Below, piece after piece: positions 42,687 through 51,750 of a DNA stretch of 64,000 nucleotides. Within the stretch, counting starts at the first letter, position 1. Each line of letters starts with the position of its first letter. Position numbers and translations under genes: made by a program. The DNA is from Mediterranea massiliensis. GTDB taxonomy: Bacteria > Bacteroidota > Bacteroidia > Bacteroidales > Bacteroidaceae. The notes beneath the pieces are model-generated. The model was given only the letters and a program-made list of their open reading frames with translations. It made no database searches and was not told where the DNA came from. The stretch lies in the NCBI RefSeq assembly GCF_900128475.1, contig NZ_LT635838.1, positions 312,536-376,535 of the forward strand, given 5' to 3'.

Positions 42687-45600
42687 ATGATTTCTTTCTA
42701 CAGAACTCCTCAGAAAAGCGTGATTGCCGTAGAATGCGAACACGCCCTCTCGCAGGCAGACAGCGACAAGCTCTGCTGGCTTTTTGGAGAAGCCACCCCT
42801 GAAAGTGAAGAAAACCTGAAAGGCTGTTTCGTGGGCCCCCGCCGCGAAATGATTACTCCCTGGAGTACGAACGCCGTAGAAATCACCCAGAACATGGGCC
42901 TGACGGGCATCACGCGCATCGAGGAATACTTCCCCGTGGCCGACGAGAACGCCGAGCACGACCCCATGCTCCAACGCATGTACAAGGGCCTCGACCAGCA
43001 GGTGTTCACCACCAACCGCAAGCCCGAACCCATCATCCACATCGAAGACCTCGAAGCCTACAACGAACAGGAAGGCCTGGCCCTCTCCAAGGAGGAAATG
43101 GACTACCTGAAGAAGGTGGAGAAAGACCTCGGCCGCCCGCTGACCGACTCCGAAGTGTTCGGCTTTGCCCAGATCAACTCCGAACACTGCCGCCACAAGA
43201 TCTTCGGCGGTACGTTCATCATCGATGGCGTGGAGCAGGAATCCTCGCTCTTCCAGATGATCAAGAAGACCACACAGGAAAACCCCAACAAAATCATATC
43301 GGCCTACAAGGACAACGTGGCCTTTGCCGAAGGTCCCGTCATCGAGCAGTTCGCTCCCGCCGACCACTCCAAGCCCGACTACTTCGAGGTGAAGGACATC
43401 AAGAGCGTCATCTCCCTGAAGGCCGAGACGCACAACTTCCCCACCACCGTGGAACCCTTCAACGGCGCATCGACGGGTACGGGCGGTGAAATCCGCGACC
43501 GTATGGGCGGTGGAAAGGGTTCCTGGCCCATCGCAGGTACGGCCGTCTACATGACCTCCTACCCCCGCACGGAGGAAGGACGCGAGTGGGAAGAAATCCT
43601 GCCCGTGCGCAAATGGCTGTACCAGACGCCCGAGCAAATCCTCATCAAGGCGTCGAACGGCGCCAGCGACTTCGGCAACAAGTTCGGCCAGCCGCTCATC
43701 TGCGGTTCGGTGCTGACCTTCGAGCATAAAGAAAAAGAAGAAGTTTACGGCTACGACAAGGTCATCATGCTGGCCGGAGGTGTAGGTTACGGTACCCAGC
43801 GCGATTGCCTCAAGGGCAAACCCGAAGCAGGCAACAAGGTCGTCGTAATGGGTGGCGACAACTATCGCATCGGTTTGGGCGGCGGATCTGTATCTTCTGT
43901 CGATACGGGAAGATACAGTAGCGGCATCGAGCTGAACGCCGTCCAGCGTGCCAACGCCGAGATGCAGAAGCGTGCCTACAACGTGGTGCGCGCCCTTTGC
44001 GAGGAAGAGGTGAACCCCGTAGTTTCCATCCACGACCACGGCTCGGCCGGACACGTGAACTGCCTCAGCGAGCTGGTGGAAGAGTGTGGCGGACACATCG
44101 ACATGAGCAAGCTGCCCATCGGCGACAAGACCCTCTCGGCCAAGGAAATCATTGCCAACGAGAGCCAGGAGCGCATGGGATTGCTCATCAAGGAGGAAGC
44201 CATCGAACACGTGCGCAAGATTGCCGAACGCGAACGCGCCCCGATGTACGTTGTGGGTGAAACGACCGGCGACCACCGCTTCTGCTTCGAGCAGGCCGAC
44301 GGCGTACGTCCCTTCGACCTGGCCGTTGACCAGATGTTCGGCTCCTCACCCAAGACATACATGGTGGACAAGACCGTGGAGCGTCACTACGACATGCCGA
44401 CCTACGAGCTGTCCAAGCTCCATGAATACCTGGCCAACGTGCTCCAGCTGGAAGCCGTGGCCTGCAAGGACTGGCTGACCAACAAAGTGGACCGCTCCGT
44501 GACGGGCAAGATTGCCCGCCAGCAATGCGTGGGCGAGCTCCAGTTGCCGTTGAGCGATTGCGGCGTCGTGGCCCTCGACTACCGCGGCAAGGCAGGTATC
44601 GCCACTTCACTGGGTCATGCTCCGCAAGCCGCACTGGCCAATCCGGCCGCAGGCTCCGTGCTCTCCGTGAGCGAGGCGCTGACCAACCTCGTATGGGCAC
44701 CGCTGGCCGAAGGGCTCGACAGTGTATCGCTCTCGGCCAACTGGATGTGGCCCTGCCGCTCGCAGGAGGGTGAGGACGCACGCCTCTACACGGCCGTCAA
44801 GGCATTGAGCGACTTCTGTTGTGCCCTGCAAATCAACGTGCCTACGGGCAAGGACTCCCTCTCCATGACGCAGAAATACCCCGACGGTAGCAAGGTCATC
44901 GCTCCGGGTACGGTCATCGTATCGGCCGGCGGCGAGGTGAGCGACGTGAAGAAAGTGGTTTCGCCCGTGCTGGTGAACGATCACAAGACGACGCTCTACC
45001 ACATCGACTTCAGCTTCGACAAGTTGCGCTTGGGCGGTTCAGCCTTCGCCCAGTCGCTGGGCAAGGTGGGCGACGACGTGCCTACCGTGCAGAACCCCGA
45101 ATACTTCCGCGACGCCTTCCTGGCCGTTCAGGAGCTGGTGAACAAGGGCCTCATCCTGGCCGGACACGACATCTCGGCCGGCGGTCTCATCACCACCCTG
45201 CTCGAGATGTGCTTCTCGAACGTGGAGGGCGGTATGGAAATCAGCCTCGACAAGATCAAGGAAGACGACCTCATCAAGATACTCTTTGCCGAAAACCCGG
45301 GTATCGTCATCCAGGTGGCCGACAAGCACAAGGACGAGGTGAAGAAGATACTCGAAGACGCCGGCGTGGGCTTCGTGAAGATTGGCAAGCCGACCGACGA
45401 ACGCCACATCCTCGTGGAGAAGGACGGTGCCACCTACCAGTTCGGCATCGACTACATGCGCGACGTGTGGTACTCCACTTCCTACCTGCTCGACCGTCGC
45501 CAGTCGATGAACGGTTGCGCCAAGAAACGCTTCGAGAACTACAAGATGCAACCCATGGACCTGGCCTTCATGCCGGGCTTCACAGGTAAGCTCTCGCAAT

Positions 45601-46391
45601 ACGGCATCAGCCCCGACCGCCGTACGCCGAGCGGCATCCGCGCCGCCATCATCCGCGAGAAGGGTACGAACGGCGAACGCGAAATGGCCTACTCGCTCTA
45701 CCTGGCCGGCTTCGACGTGAAGGACGTCACGATGACCGACCTCGTGAGCGGACGCGAAACGCTGGAAGACGTCAACATGATTGTCTTCTGCGGTGGTTTC
45801 TCCAACTCCGACGTACTCGGCTCGGCCAAGGGCTGGGCAGGCGCCTTCCTCTTCAACCCCAAGGCGAAAGAAGCGCTCGACAAGTTCTATGCCCGTGAAG
45901 ATACTCTTTCATTGGGCGTGTGCAACGGTTGCCAGCTGATGATGGAGCTCAACCTCATCAACCCCACCGACGAGAAGCGCGGACGCATGCTCCACAACGA
46001 CTCTCACAAGTTCGAGAGCCGCTTCCTGGGTCTGACTATCCCGACCAACCGTAGCGTGATGTTCGGTTCGTTGAGCGGTAGCAAGCTGGGCATCTGGGTG
46101 GCCCACGGCGAAGGCAAGTTCTCCCTGCCCTACGACGAAGACCATTACAACATCGTGGCTAAATATACGTATGACGAGTATCCCGGCAACCCCAACGGTT
46201 CCGACTACTCCGTGGCAGGTATCGCCAGCCCCGACGGACGCCACCTGGCCATCATGCCCCACCTGGAGCGTGCCATCTTCCCGTGGCAGAACGCCTACTA
46301 TCCCGCCGACCGCCTGCATCACGACGAGGTGACGCCGTGGATAGAAGCCTTCGTCAACGCCCGCAAGTGGGTGGAAGAGAAGACCCGATAA
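42687..46391 (+). CDS. purL: Phosphoribosylformylglycinamidine synthase
   Basis: The large single-chain FGAM synthase of purine biosynthesis, 1234 residues, cytoplasmic. It joins glutamine ammonia to FGAR using ATP. Domains in order: N-terminal PurS-like region, linker (FAQINSEHCRHKIFGG), two AIRS-like halves (KAETHNFPTTVEPFNGASTG and SVSEALTNLVWAPL), and a C-terminal glutaminase with nucleophile C1079 in GVCNGCQLMMEL. The length is normal for the proteobacterial-type enzyme. It is transcribed alone from a consensus promoter and ends at a strong hairpin terminator. Confidence 0.97.
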   Translation: MISFYRTPQKSVIAVECEHALSQADSDKLCWLFGEATPESEENLKGCFVGPRREMITPWSTNAVEITQNMGLTGITRIEEYFPVADENAEHDPMLQRMYKGLDQQVFTTNRKPEPIIHIEDLEAYNEQEGLALSKEEMDYLKKVEKDLGRPLTDSEVFGFAQINSEHCRHKIFGGTFIIDGVEQESSLFQMIKKTTQENPNKIISAYKDNVAFAEGPVIEQFAPADHSKPDYFEVKDIKSVISLKAETHNFPTTVEPFNGASTGTGGEIRDRMGGGKGSWPIAGTAVYMTSYPRTEEGREWEEILPVRKWLYQTPEQILIKASNGASDFGNKFGQPLICGSVLTFEHKEKEEVYGYDKVIMLAGGVGYGTQRDCLKGKPEAGNKVVVMGGDNYRIGLGGGSVSSVDTGRYSSGIELNAVQRANAEMQKRAYNVVRALCEEEVNPVVSIHDHGSAGHVNCLSELVEECGGHIDMSKLPIGDKTLSAKEIIANESQERMGLLIKEEAIEHVRKIAERERAPMYVVGETTGDHRFCFEQADGVRPFDLAVDQMFGSSPKTYMVDKTVERHYDMPTYELSKLHEYLANVLQLEAVACKDWLTNKVDRSVTGKIARQQCVGELQLPLSDCGVVALDYRGKAGIATSLGHAPQAALANPAAGSVLSVSEALTNLVWAPLAEGLDSVSLSANWMWPCRSQEGEDARLYTAVKALSDFCCALQINVPTGKDSLSMTQKYPDGSKVIAPGTVIVSAGGEVSDVKKVVSPVLVNDHKTTLYHIDFSFDKLRLGGSAFAQSLGKVGDDVPTVQNPEYFRDAFLAVQELVNKGLILAGHDISAGGLITTLLEMCFSNVEGGMEISLDKIKEDDLIKILFAENPGIVIQVADKHKDEVKKILEDAGVGFVKIGKPTDERHILVEKDGATYQFGIDYMRDVWYSTSYLLDRRQSMNGCAKKRFENYKMQPMDLAFMPGFTGKLSQYGISPDRRTPSGIRAAIIREKGTNGEREMAYSLYLAGFDVKDVTMTDLVSGRETLEDVNMIVFCGGFSNSDVLGSAKGWAGAFLFNPKAKEALDKFYAREDTLSLGVCNGCQLMMELNLINPTDEKRGRMLHNDSHKFESRFLGLTIPTNRSVMFGSLSGSKLGIWVAHGEGKFSLPYDEDHYNIVAKYTYDEYPGNPNGSDYSVAGIASPDGRHLAIMPHLERAIFPWQNAYYPADRLHHDEVTPWIEAFVNARKWVEEKTR

Positions 46392-46408
46392 CTGAGAATA
46401 ATCAGGAA

Positions 46409-46492
46409 AGAGGGTGTATCAAAATGAAAAAGTTCATCAGCATGCAATGACAAGACATGGATACTTTCTCATTTTTTTGATACATCCTCTTT
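46409..46492. terminator. purL terminator
   Basis: AGAGGGTGTATCAAAATGA pairs with TCATTTTTTTGATACATCCTCT around a loop of about 40 bases. The GGGTGTATCAAA core is shared with the terminator at 22 kb. It separates purL from the two-component regulator gene. Confidence 0.85.
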
Positions 46493-46560
46493 ACCTCTGT
46501 TTTTCCCTGCAAGGGACACTTGTCCCATTTAGAAACCATTCCGTTCGCCGCCTGTCCATC

Positions 46561-49500
46561 ATGAAGAAGTATATCCTGCTGATTGTTGTCCTGTATCTGC
46601 TGCCCGCCGTCGTCCGCGCACAGACCTATAAATATATAGGTGTGGAAGACGGATTGAGCAACCGGCAGGTGTATGCCATCGAGAAGGACCGGAAAGGCTA
46701 CATGTGGTTCCTGACGCCCGAAGGCCTCGACCGCTACAACGGAAAAGACTTCAAGCACTACAAGCTGATGGACGGAGAGGAAGAACTCAACTCGGCCATC
46801 AACCTGAACTGGCTCTACCTGGACTCGGAAGGAGTGTTGTGGGAAATCGGCAAGAAGGGACGCGTCTTCCGCTACGACGCCCGGCACGACCGCTTCCGCC
46901 TGGCCTACAAGCTTCCCCAGCAGGCCGACAAGGAGCACAATACCCCCGTCAGCTACGGCTATGTGGACAACCGGGGGCAGATATGGCTCTGCACCCGCCA
47001 CCTGATATACCTCTACAACAGTCGCAACGGCCAGGTGACGTACATCCGCAACCGGGTGGACGAGAACATCACCAGCATCCTGCAGACCGACGACACCCAC
47101 TACTTCATCGGCACCGACCACGGAGTGCATTACGCCACGCTGAAGGACGGCATCCTGCAACTGGAGCCTTGCGACAAGCTCGACGCACTGAACCTCCAGG
47201 TCAACGAGCTCTACCTGGACAAGGCCACGCGGAAAGTGTTCATCGGCACGTTCCTGAAAGGCATCTTCGTGTACGACCTGAACCGGCACCGCCTCGACCA
47301 GCTACAGACGGAGCTGACCGACATCACCATCAACTGCATCCGCGACTTCGGCCTGAACACCCTCCTCATCGCCACCGACGGCGCTGGCGTCTACCGCCTG
47401 AACACCGACACCTACGAATGCGAACCCTACATCACCGCCGACTACAACCGCTACAACGCCATGAACGGCAATAGCATCACCGACCTCTACATCGACGACG
47501 AACGGCGCATCTGGATGGCCAACTTCCCCATCGGCATCACCGTGCGCGACAACCGCTATGCCGACTTCCAATGGATCAAGCACTCCATCGGCAACCGCCA
47601 GTCGCTCGTCAACAACCGCGTGAACGCCATCATCGAGGACCGCGACGGCGACCTGTGGTTTGCCACCGACAACGGCATCAGCCTCTACAACGACCGGCAG
47701 GAGCAATGGACCTCCTTCCTGAGCATGTTCGACCCCGCCAACCCCAACAAAAGCCACTCCTACATTTCGCTCTGCGAGGTGGAGCCGGGCATCATCTGGG
47801 CGGGCGGATACTCCTCGGGCATCTACCAGATAGACAAACGTAGCCGCACGGTGCAGTTCTTCACCCCCGGCTCGATGGGCAATGCCAGCATCCGCGCCGA
47901 CAAGTACATCCGTGCCATCCTGAAGACCGGCGACGGAAAGATATGGGCAGGCGGCTACTACAACCTCAAGGAGATAGACTACCGGCAACGGCAGGTGCGC
48001 CTCGTCGAAGGCCTCTCGGACATCACCGCCCTGGCCGAAAACGACTCCGCCCACCTGTGGGTGGGCACCGTCAACGGCCTCTACCGCCTCGAAAAGAAAA
48101 GCGGGAAGGCCGAATACATCGAGCTTCCCGTGGAGTCGCACTACGTCTACGCCCTCTACCAGTCGGCCGACCGCCGGCTCTACATCGGAACCAACAACAC
48201 GGGCCTCCTGGTCTACGACCTCGACGAGAAGCAGTTCTTCCACTTCAACAAGGACAACAGCTCGCTCCTCTCCAACAACGTCTACTGCATCCTGCCCGAC
48301 GGCGAGGGAGGCATCTTCCTGAGCACCGAGAACGCACTGACCACCTTCGCCCCCCATAGCAAGACCTTCCACAACTGGACGAAGGAACAGGGCCTCAAGG
48401 CCGAGCACTTCAACCCCTCGGCAGGCACCCTGCGGCGCAACGGCCAGCTCATCTTCGGCAGTACCGACGGAGCCATCGAGTTCGACAAGAACATGGTCTT
48501 GCCCGACCACTACACCACCAAGATGGTGTTCAGCGACTTCAAGGTGCTCTACGAGACCGTCTATCCCGGCGACAAGCACTCCCCGCTGACTACCGACATC
48601 GACGACACCCACCTGCTCCGCCTGAAGTACAACCAGAACATCTTCTCCCTGCAGGTGTCGTCCATCAACTACGACTATCCCTCGCTGGTGCTCTACTCCT
48701 GGAAGCTGGAAGGCTTCTACGACAAGTGGAGCCAGCCGGGCCGCAACAACATCATCAGCTTCACCAACCTGAGCCCCGGCGAATATGTCCTGCGGGTAAG
48801 GGCCATCTCCAACGAGAACCACGATACGGTGCTCGAAGAGCGGAGCCTCCCCATCGTCATCGCCCAGCCCGTATGGTTCAGCTGGTGGGCGTGGCTTGTC
48901 TACGTTCTCTTCACGCTGGGTGCCCTGACCACGGCCCTGCGCATCTACCTCCTGCGCAAGCAGAAGCGCGAGTCGAACGAGAAGATACGCTTCTTCATCA
49001 ACACCGCCCACGACATCCGCACCCCGCTGACCCTCATCAAGGCGCCGCTCGAGGACCTGGCCAACCATGAACACCTGAGCGAAAGCGGACGAAACAACAT
49101 CAACACCGCCCTGCGCAACGTCCACGTGCTCCTGCGCCTCACCACCAACCTCATCAACTTCGAACGTGCGGACACGTACGGAGGCAAGCTCCGCGTGGCC
49201 GAATACGAACTGGGTGCCTACCTGGAAGAAACCGTCAACATCTTCCGCGAATACGCCAAGGTGAGACGCATCAGCCTGACCTACGAGAAGAACTTCGAGT
49301 ACCTCAACGTGTGGATGGACAAGGACAAGATGGACTCCATCCTGAAGAACATCCTCTCCAACGCGCTGAAGTATACGCCCGACGGCGGACGTGTGACCGT
49401 TGTAGCGACGGAGACGGCCGAACAATGGAGCGTGGAAGTGAGGGATACGGGCATCGGCGTGCCGGCCGACGAGCAGAAGAAGCTCTTCAAGATGCACTTC

Positions 49501-50592
49501 CGGGGCAGCAACGCCGTCAATTCCAAGATTGCGGGAAGCGGCATCGGCCTGCTGCTCGTGCGCAAGCTCGTGCGTCTGCACAAGGGACGCCTCAACTTCA
49601 GCAGCACCGAGGGCAAGGGCTCTGTCGTGAAGATAGCCTTCCCCAGGAACAAGAAGCACTACCAGAAAGCCTTTGCGGCCATCACGGGAGGCATGCCGGC
49701 CGACTCCACGCCCGACACCGCCCTGCGGCAACAACCGGCCGATGGAGCTCAAGCGCCCCATCGGGCCGCCCCTGCCGTCACCCCGACGTCCCTGCCGAAG
49801 ATACTGGTCGTGGAAGACAACGACGAGCTGAGGAACTACCTGAAGAATACCCTCGCGGCCGAATACACCATACAGGCCTACAACAACGGCAAGCAGGCGC
49901 TCGAAGTGGTGAGGGACTATGCGCCCGACCTTATCATCTCGGACATCATGATGCCTGAGATGCGGGGCGACGAGCTCTGCCGCATCCTGAAGCAGGACAT
50001 CAATACCTCGCACATCCCCATCGTGCTGCTCACCGCGCTCAACAACGAGCAAAGCATCATCGAAGGCCTGCAGACGGGTGCCGACGAATACATCGTGAAG
50101 CCCTTCAACGTGGGCATCCTGCGGGCCACCATCGCCAACCTCCTGCAAAACCGCCGCCTGCTGCTCAACAAATACACCAAGCTGGCCCTGAACGACGAGA
50201 AACCCGAGACGGAATCGGGATGCAACAATTGCACGGACAACCTCGACTGGAAGTTCATCGCCTCCGTGACGCGCTATGTGGAAGAAAACCTCGAGAAGAG
50301 CGACTTCAACGTCGACTCCCTCTGTGCCCTGATGAACATGAGCCGCACCAGCTTCTACAACAAGCTGAAGGCCCTGACCGACCAGGCACCCGCCGACTAC
50401 ATCCGCATCATCCGCCTGAAGCGGGCCGCCAAGCTGCTCCGTGAGAAGCAGCACAACATCACCGAGATAGCGGAACTGACCGGCTTCAACGACGTGAAGT
50501 ATTTCCGCGAAGTATTCAAGAAGTATTACAAGGTGAGCCCCAGCCAATATGCGAAGGGAGAGGGCGAACCGGCTGACCAAGCAAAAAAATAG
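46561..50592 (+). CDS. Hybrid two-component system regulator (HTCS)
   Basis: A 1343-residue inner-membrane sensor and regulator in one chain. A signal peptide (MKKYILLIVVLYLLPAVVRA) leads to a periplasmic two-component propeller of repeated blades (GVEDGLSNRQVYAIEKDRKG and similar) and a Y_Y_Y domain (about 690-760). A transmembrane helix follows, then a histidine kinase with H817 (NTAHDIRTPLT), an ATPase domain (SGIGLLLVRKLV), a receiver with D1128 (IISDIMMPE) and an AraC-type HTH at the end (about 1240-1340). ATG 46561 is chosen for the signal peptide. HTCS proteins normally control a neighbouring glycan locus; none lies beside this one. The adjacent genes are purL and a chromate transporter pair. 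Confidence 0.95.
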   Translation: MKKYILLIVVLYLLPAVVRAQTYKYIGVEDGLSNRQVYAIEKDRKGYMWFLTPEGLDRYNGKDFKHYKLMDGEEELNSAINLNWLYLDSEGVLWEIGKKGRVFRYDARHDRFRLAYKLPQQADKEHNTPVSYGYVDNRGQIWLCTRHLIYLYNSRNGQVTYIRNRVDENITSILQTDDTHYFIGTDHGVHYATLKDGILQLEPCDKLDALNLQVNELYLDKATRKVFIGTFLKGIFVYDLNRHRLDQLQTELTDITINCIRDFGLNTLLIATDGAGVYRLNTDTYECEPYITADYNRYNAMNGNSITDLYIDDERRIWMANFPIGITVRDNRYADFQWIKHSIGNRQSLVNNRVNAIIEDRDGDLWFATDNGISLYNDRQEQWTSFLSMFDPANPNKSHSYISLCEVEPGIIWAGGYSSGIYQIDKRSRTVQFFTPGSMGNASIRADKYIRAILKTGDGKIWAGGYYNLKEIDYRQRQVRLVEGLSDITALAENDSAHLWVGTVNGLYRLEKKSGKAEYIELPVESHYVYALYQSADRRLYIGTNNTGLLVYDLDEKQFFHFNKDNSSLLSNNVYCILPDGEGGIFLSTENALTTFAPHSKTFHNWTKEQGLKAEHFNPSAGTLRRNGQLIFGSTDGAIEFDKNMVLPDHYTTKMVFSDFKVLYETVYPGDKHSPLTTDIDDTHLLRLKYNQNIFSLQVSSINYDYPSLVLYSWKLEGFYDKWSQPGRNNIISFTNLSPGEYVLRVRAISNENHDTVLEERSLPIVIAQPVWFSWWAWLVYVLFTLGALTTALRIYLLRKQKRESNEKIRFFINTAHDIRTPLTLIKAPLEDLANHEHLSESGRNNINTALRNVHVLLRLTTNLINFERADTYGGKLRVAEYELGAYLEETVNIFREYAKVRRISLTYEKNFEYLNVWMDKDKMDSILKNILSNALKYTPDGGRVTVVATETAEQWSVEVRDTGIGVPADEQKKLFKMHFRGSNAVNSKIAGSGIGLLLVRKLVRLHKGRLNFSSTEGKGSVVKIAFPRNKKHYQKAFAAITGGMPADSTPDTALRQQPADGAQAPHRAAPAVTPTSLPKILVVEDNDELRNYLKNTLAAEYTIQAYNNGKQALEVVRDYAPDLIISDIMMPEMRGDELCRILKQDINTSHIPIVLLTALNNEQSIIEGLQTGADEYIVKPFNVGILRATIANLLQNRRLLLNKYTKLALNDEKPETESGCNNCTDNLDWKFIASVTRYVEENLEKSDFNVDSLCALMNMSRTSFYNKLKALTDQAPADYIRIIRLKRAAKLLREKQHNITEIAELTGFNDVKYFREVFKKYYKVSPSQYAKGEGEPADQAKK

Positions 50593-50604
50593 AGACAAAC
50601 AGAC

Positions 50605-51174
50605 ATGAACATTTATCTGGAAGCATTCTCCATCTTCTTCAAGATAGGAGCCTTTACCATCGGGGGAGGCTATGCCATGGTGCCCCTCATCGAGAACGAA
50701 ATAGTAACGAAACGCAACTGGATTGCCAAGGACGACTTCATCGACCTGCTGGCCATCGCCCAGTCGTCGCCCGGCATCCTGGCCGTCAACATCTCCATCT
50801 TCATCGGCTACCGCCTGCGGGGCATCCGCGGAAGCCTTGTCACGGCGCTGGGCACCATCCTGCCTTCGTTTCTCATCATCCTGGCCATCGCCCTCTTCTT
50901 CCACAACTTCAAGGAGAACACCGTGGTGGAGCGCATCTTCAAGGGCATCCGTCCGGCCGTGGTGGCCCTCATCGCCGCGCCCACGTTCAGCATGGGCAAG
51001 TCGGCCCGCATCAACCGCTACAACCTGTGGATACCCGTCGTGTCGGCCTTGCTCATCTGGCTCCTGGGCTTCTCGCCCATCTGGATTATCATCGCCGCGG
51101 GCGTAGGCGGATTCTTCTACGGAAAGTGGAAATCAAGACACGCGGAGAAAGCGGAGAAAGAAGAAAATGTATAA
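50605..51174 (+). CDS. Chromate transporter family, first half
   Basis: A 189-residue membrane protein of the CHR family, split form. It has FKIGAFTIGGGYAMVPLIEN at residues 12-31 and the segment LAIAQSSPGILAVNISIFIG, both conserved in chromate transporters, and four to six membrane segments. The basic, lysine-rich C-terminus is cytoplasmic. It begins 12 bases after the HTCS stop and pairs with the next gene, as in other bacteria that encode ChrA as two short chains. The natural substrate in a gut anaerobe is uncertain. Confidence 0.88.
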   Translation: MNIYLEAFSIFFKIGAFTIGGGYAMVPLIENEIVTKRNWIAKDDFIDLLAIAQSSPGILAVNISIFIGYRLRGIRGSLVTALGTILPSFLIILAIALFFHNFKENTVVERIFKGIRPAVVALIAAPTFSMGKSARINRYNLWIPVVSALLIWLLGFSPIWIIIAAGVGGFFYGKWKSRHAEKAEKEENV

Positions 51175-51201
51175 CCATAACCCCCTGAAATTTCAAGAAA
51201 T

Positions 51202-51750
51202 ATGATATACCTGCAATTATTTTACACGTTCTTCAAGATAGGATTGTTCGGCTTCGGAGGCGGCTATGCCATGCTCTCCATGATACAGGGCGAGGTCGTG
51301 ACGCGCTACGACTGGCTGACGCCGCAGGAGTTTACGGACATCGTGGCCATCAGCCAGATGACGCCCGGCCCCATCGGCATCAACTCGGCCACCTACGTGG
51401 GCTTCACAGCCACGGGCAGCGTGTGGGGCTCGGTCGTAGCCACCCTTGCGGTCGTGCTCCCCTCGTTCATCCTGATGCTCACCATCAGCAAGTTCTTCCT
51501 CAAATATCAGAAGCATCCGGCCGTAGAGGCCGTCTTTGCCGGCCTGCGTCCTGCGGTGGTGGGCTTGCTCGCCTCGGCCGCCCTGGTGCTGATGAATGCC
51601 GAAAACTTCGGCTCGCCCACCGAGGACACCCGCTCGTTCGTCATCAGCTGCATCATCTTCCTCGTGGCCTTCGTGGGTACCAAGAAGTACAAGCTGAACC
51701 CCATCGGCATGATTGTGGCCTGCGGGGTGGCGGGACTGATACTTTATTAA
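51202..51750 (+). CDS. Chromate transporter family, second half
   Basis: A 182-residue paralogous partner of the preceding gene, with the same FKIGLFGFGGGYAMLSMIQG start and ISQMTPGPIGINSATYVGFT. Together they would form an antiparallel two-chain transporter. The stop codon overlaps the stop of the convergent GH10-like gene by four bases, with no terminator between them. Confidence 0.88.
   Translation: MIYLQLFYTFFKIGLFGFGGGYAMLSMIQGEVVTRYDWLTPQEFTDIVAISQMTPGPIGINSATYVGFTATGSVWGSVVATLAVVLPSFILMLTISKFFLKYQKHPAVEAVFAGLRPAVVGLLASAALVLMNAENFGSPTEDTRSFVISCIIFLVAFVGTKKYKLNPIGMIVACGVAGLILY

Noticed and set aside
47302..50904. 1200-codon minus-strand frame opposite the hybrid two-component gene
   Set aside because: Val/His/Leu-rich shadow without domains; the plus-strand protein has full kinase, receiver and AraC motifs.
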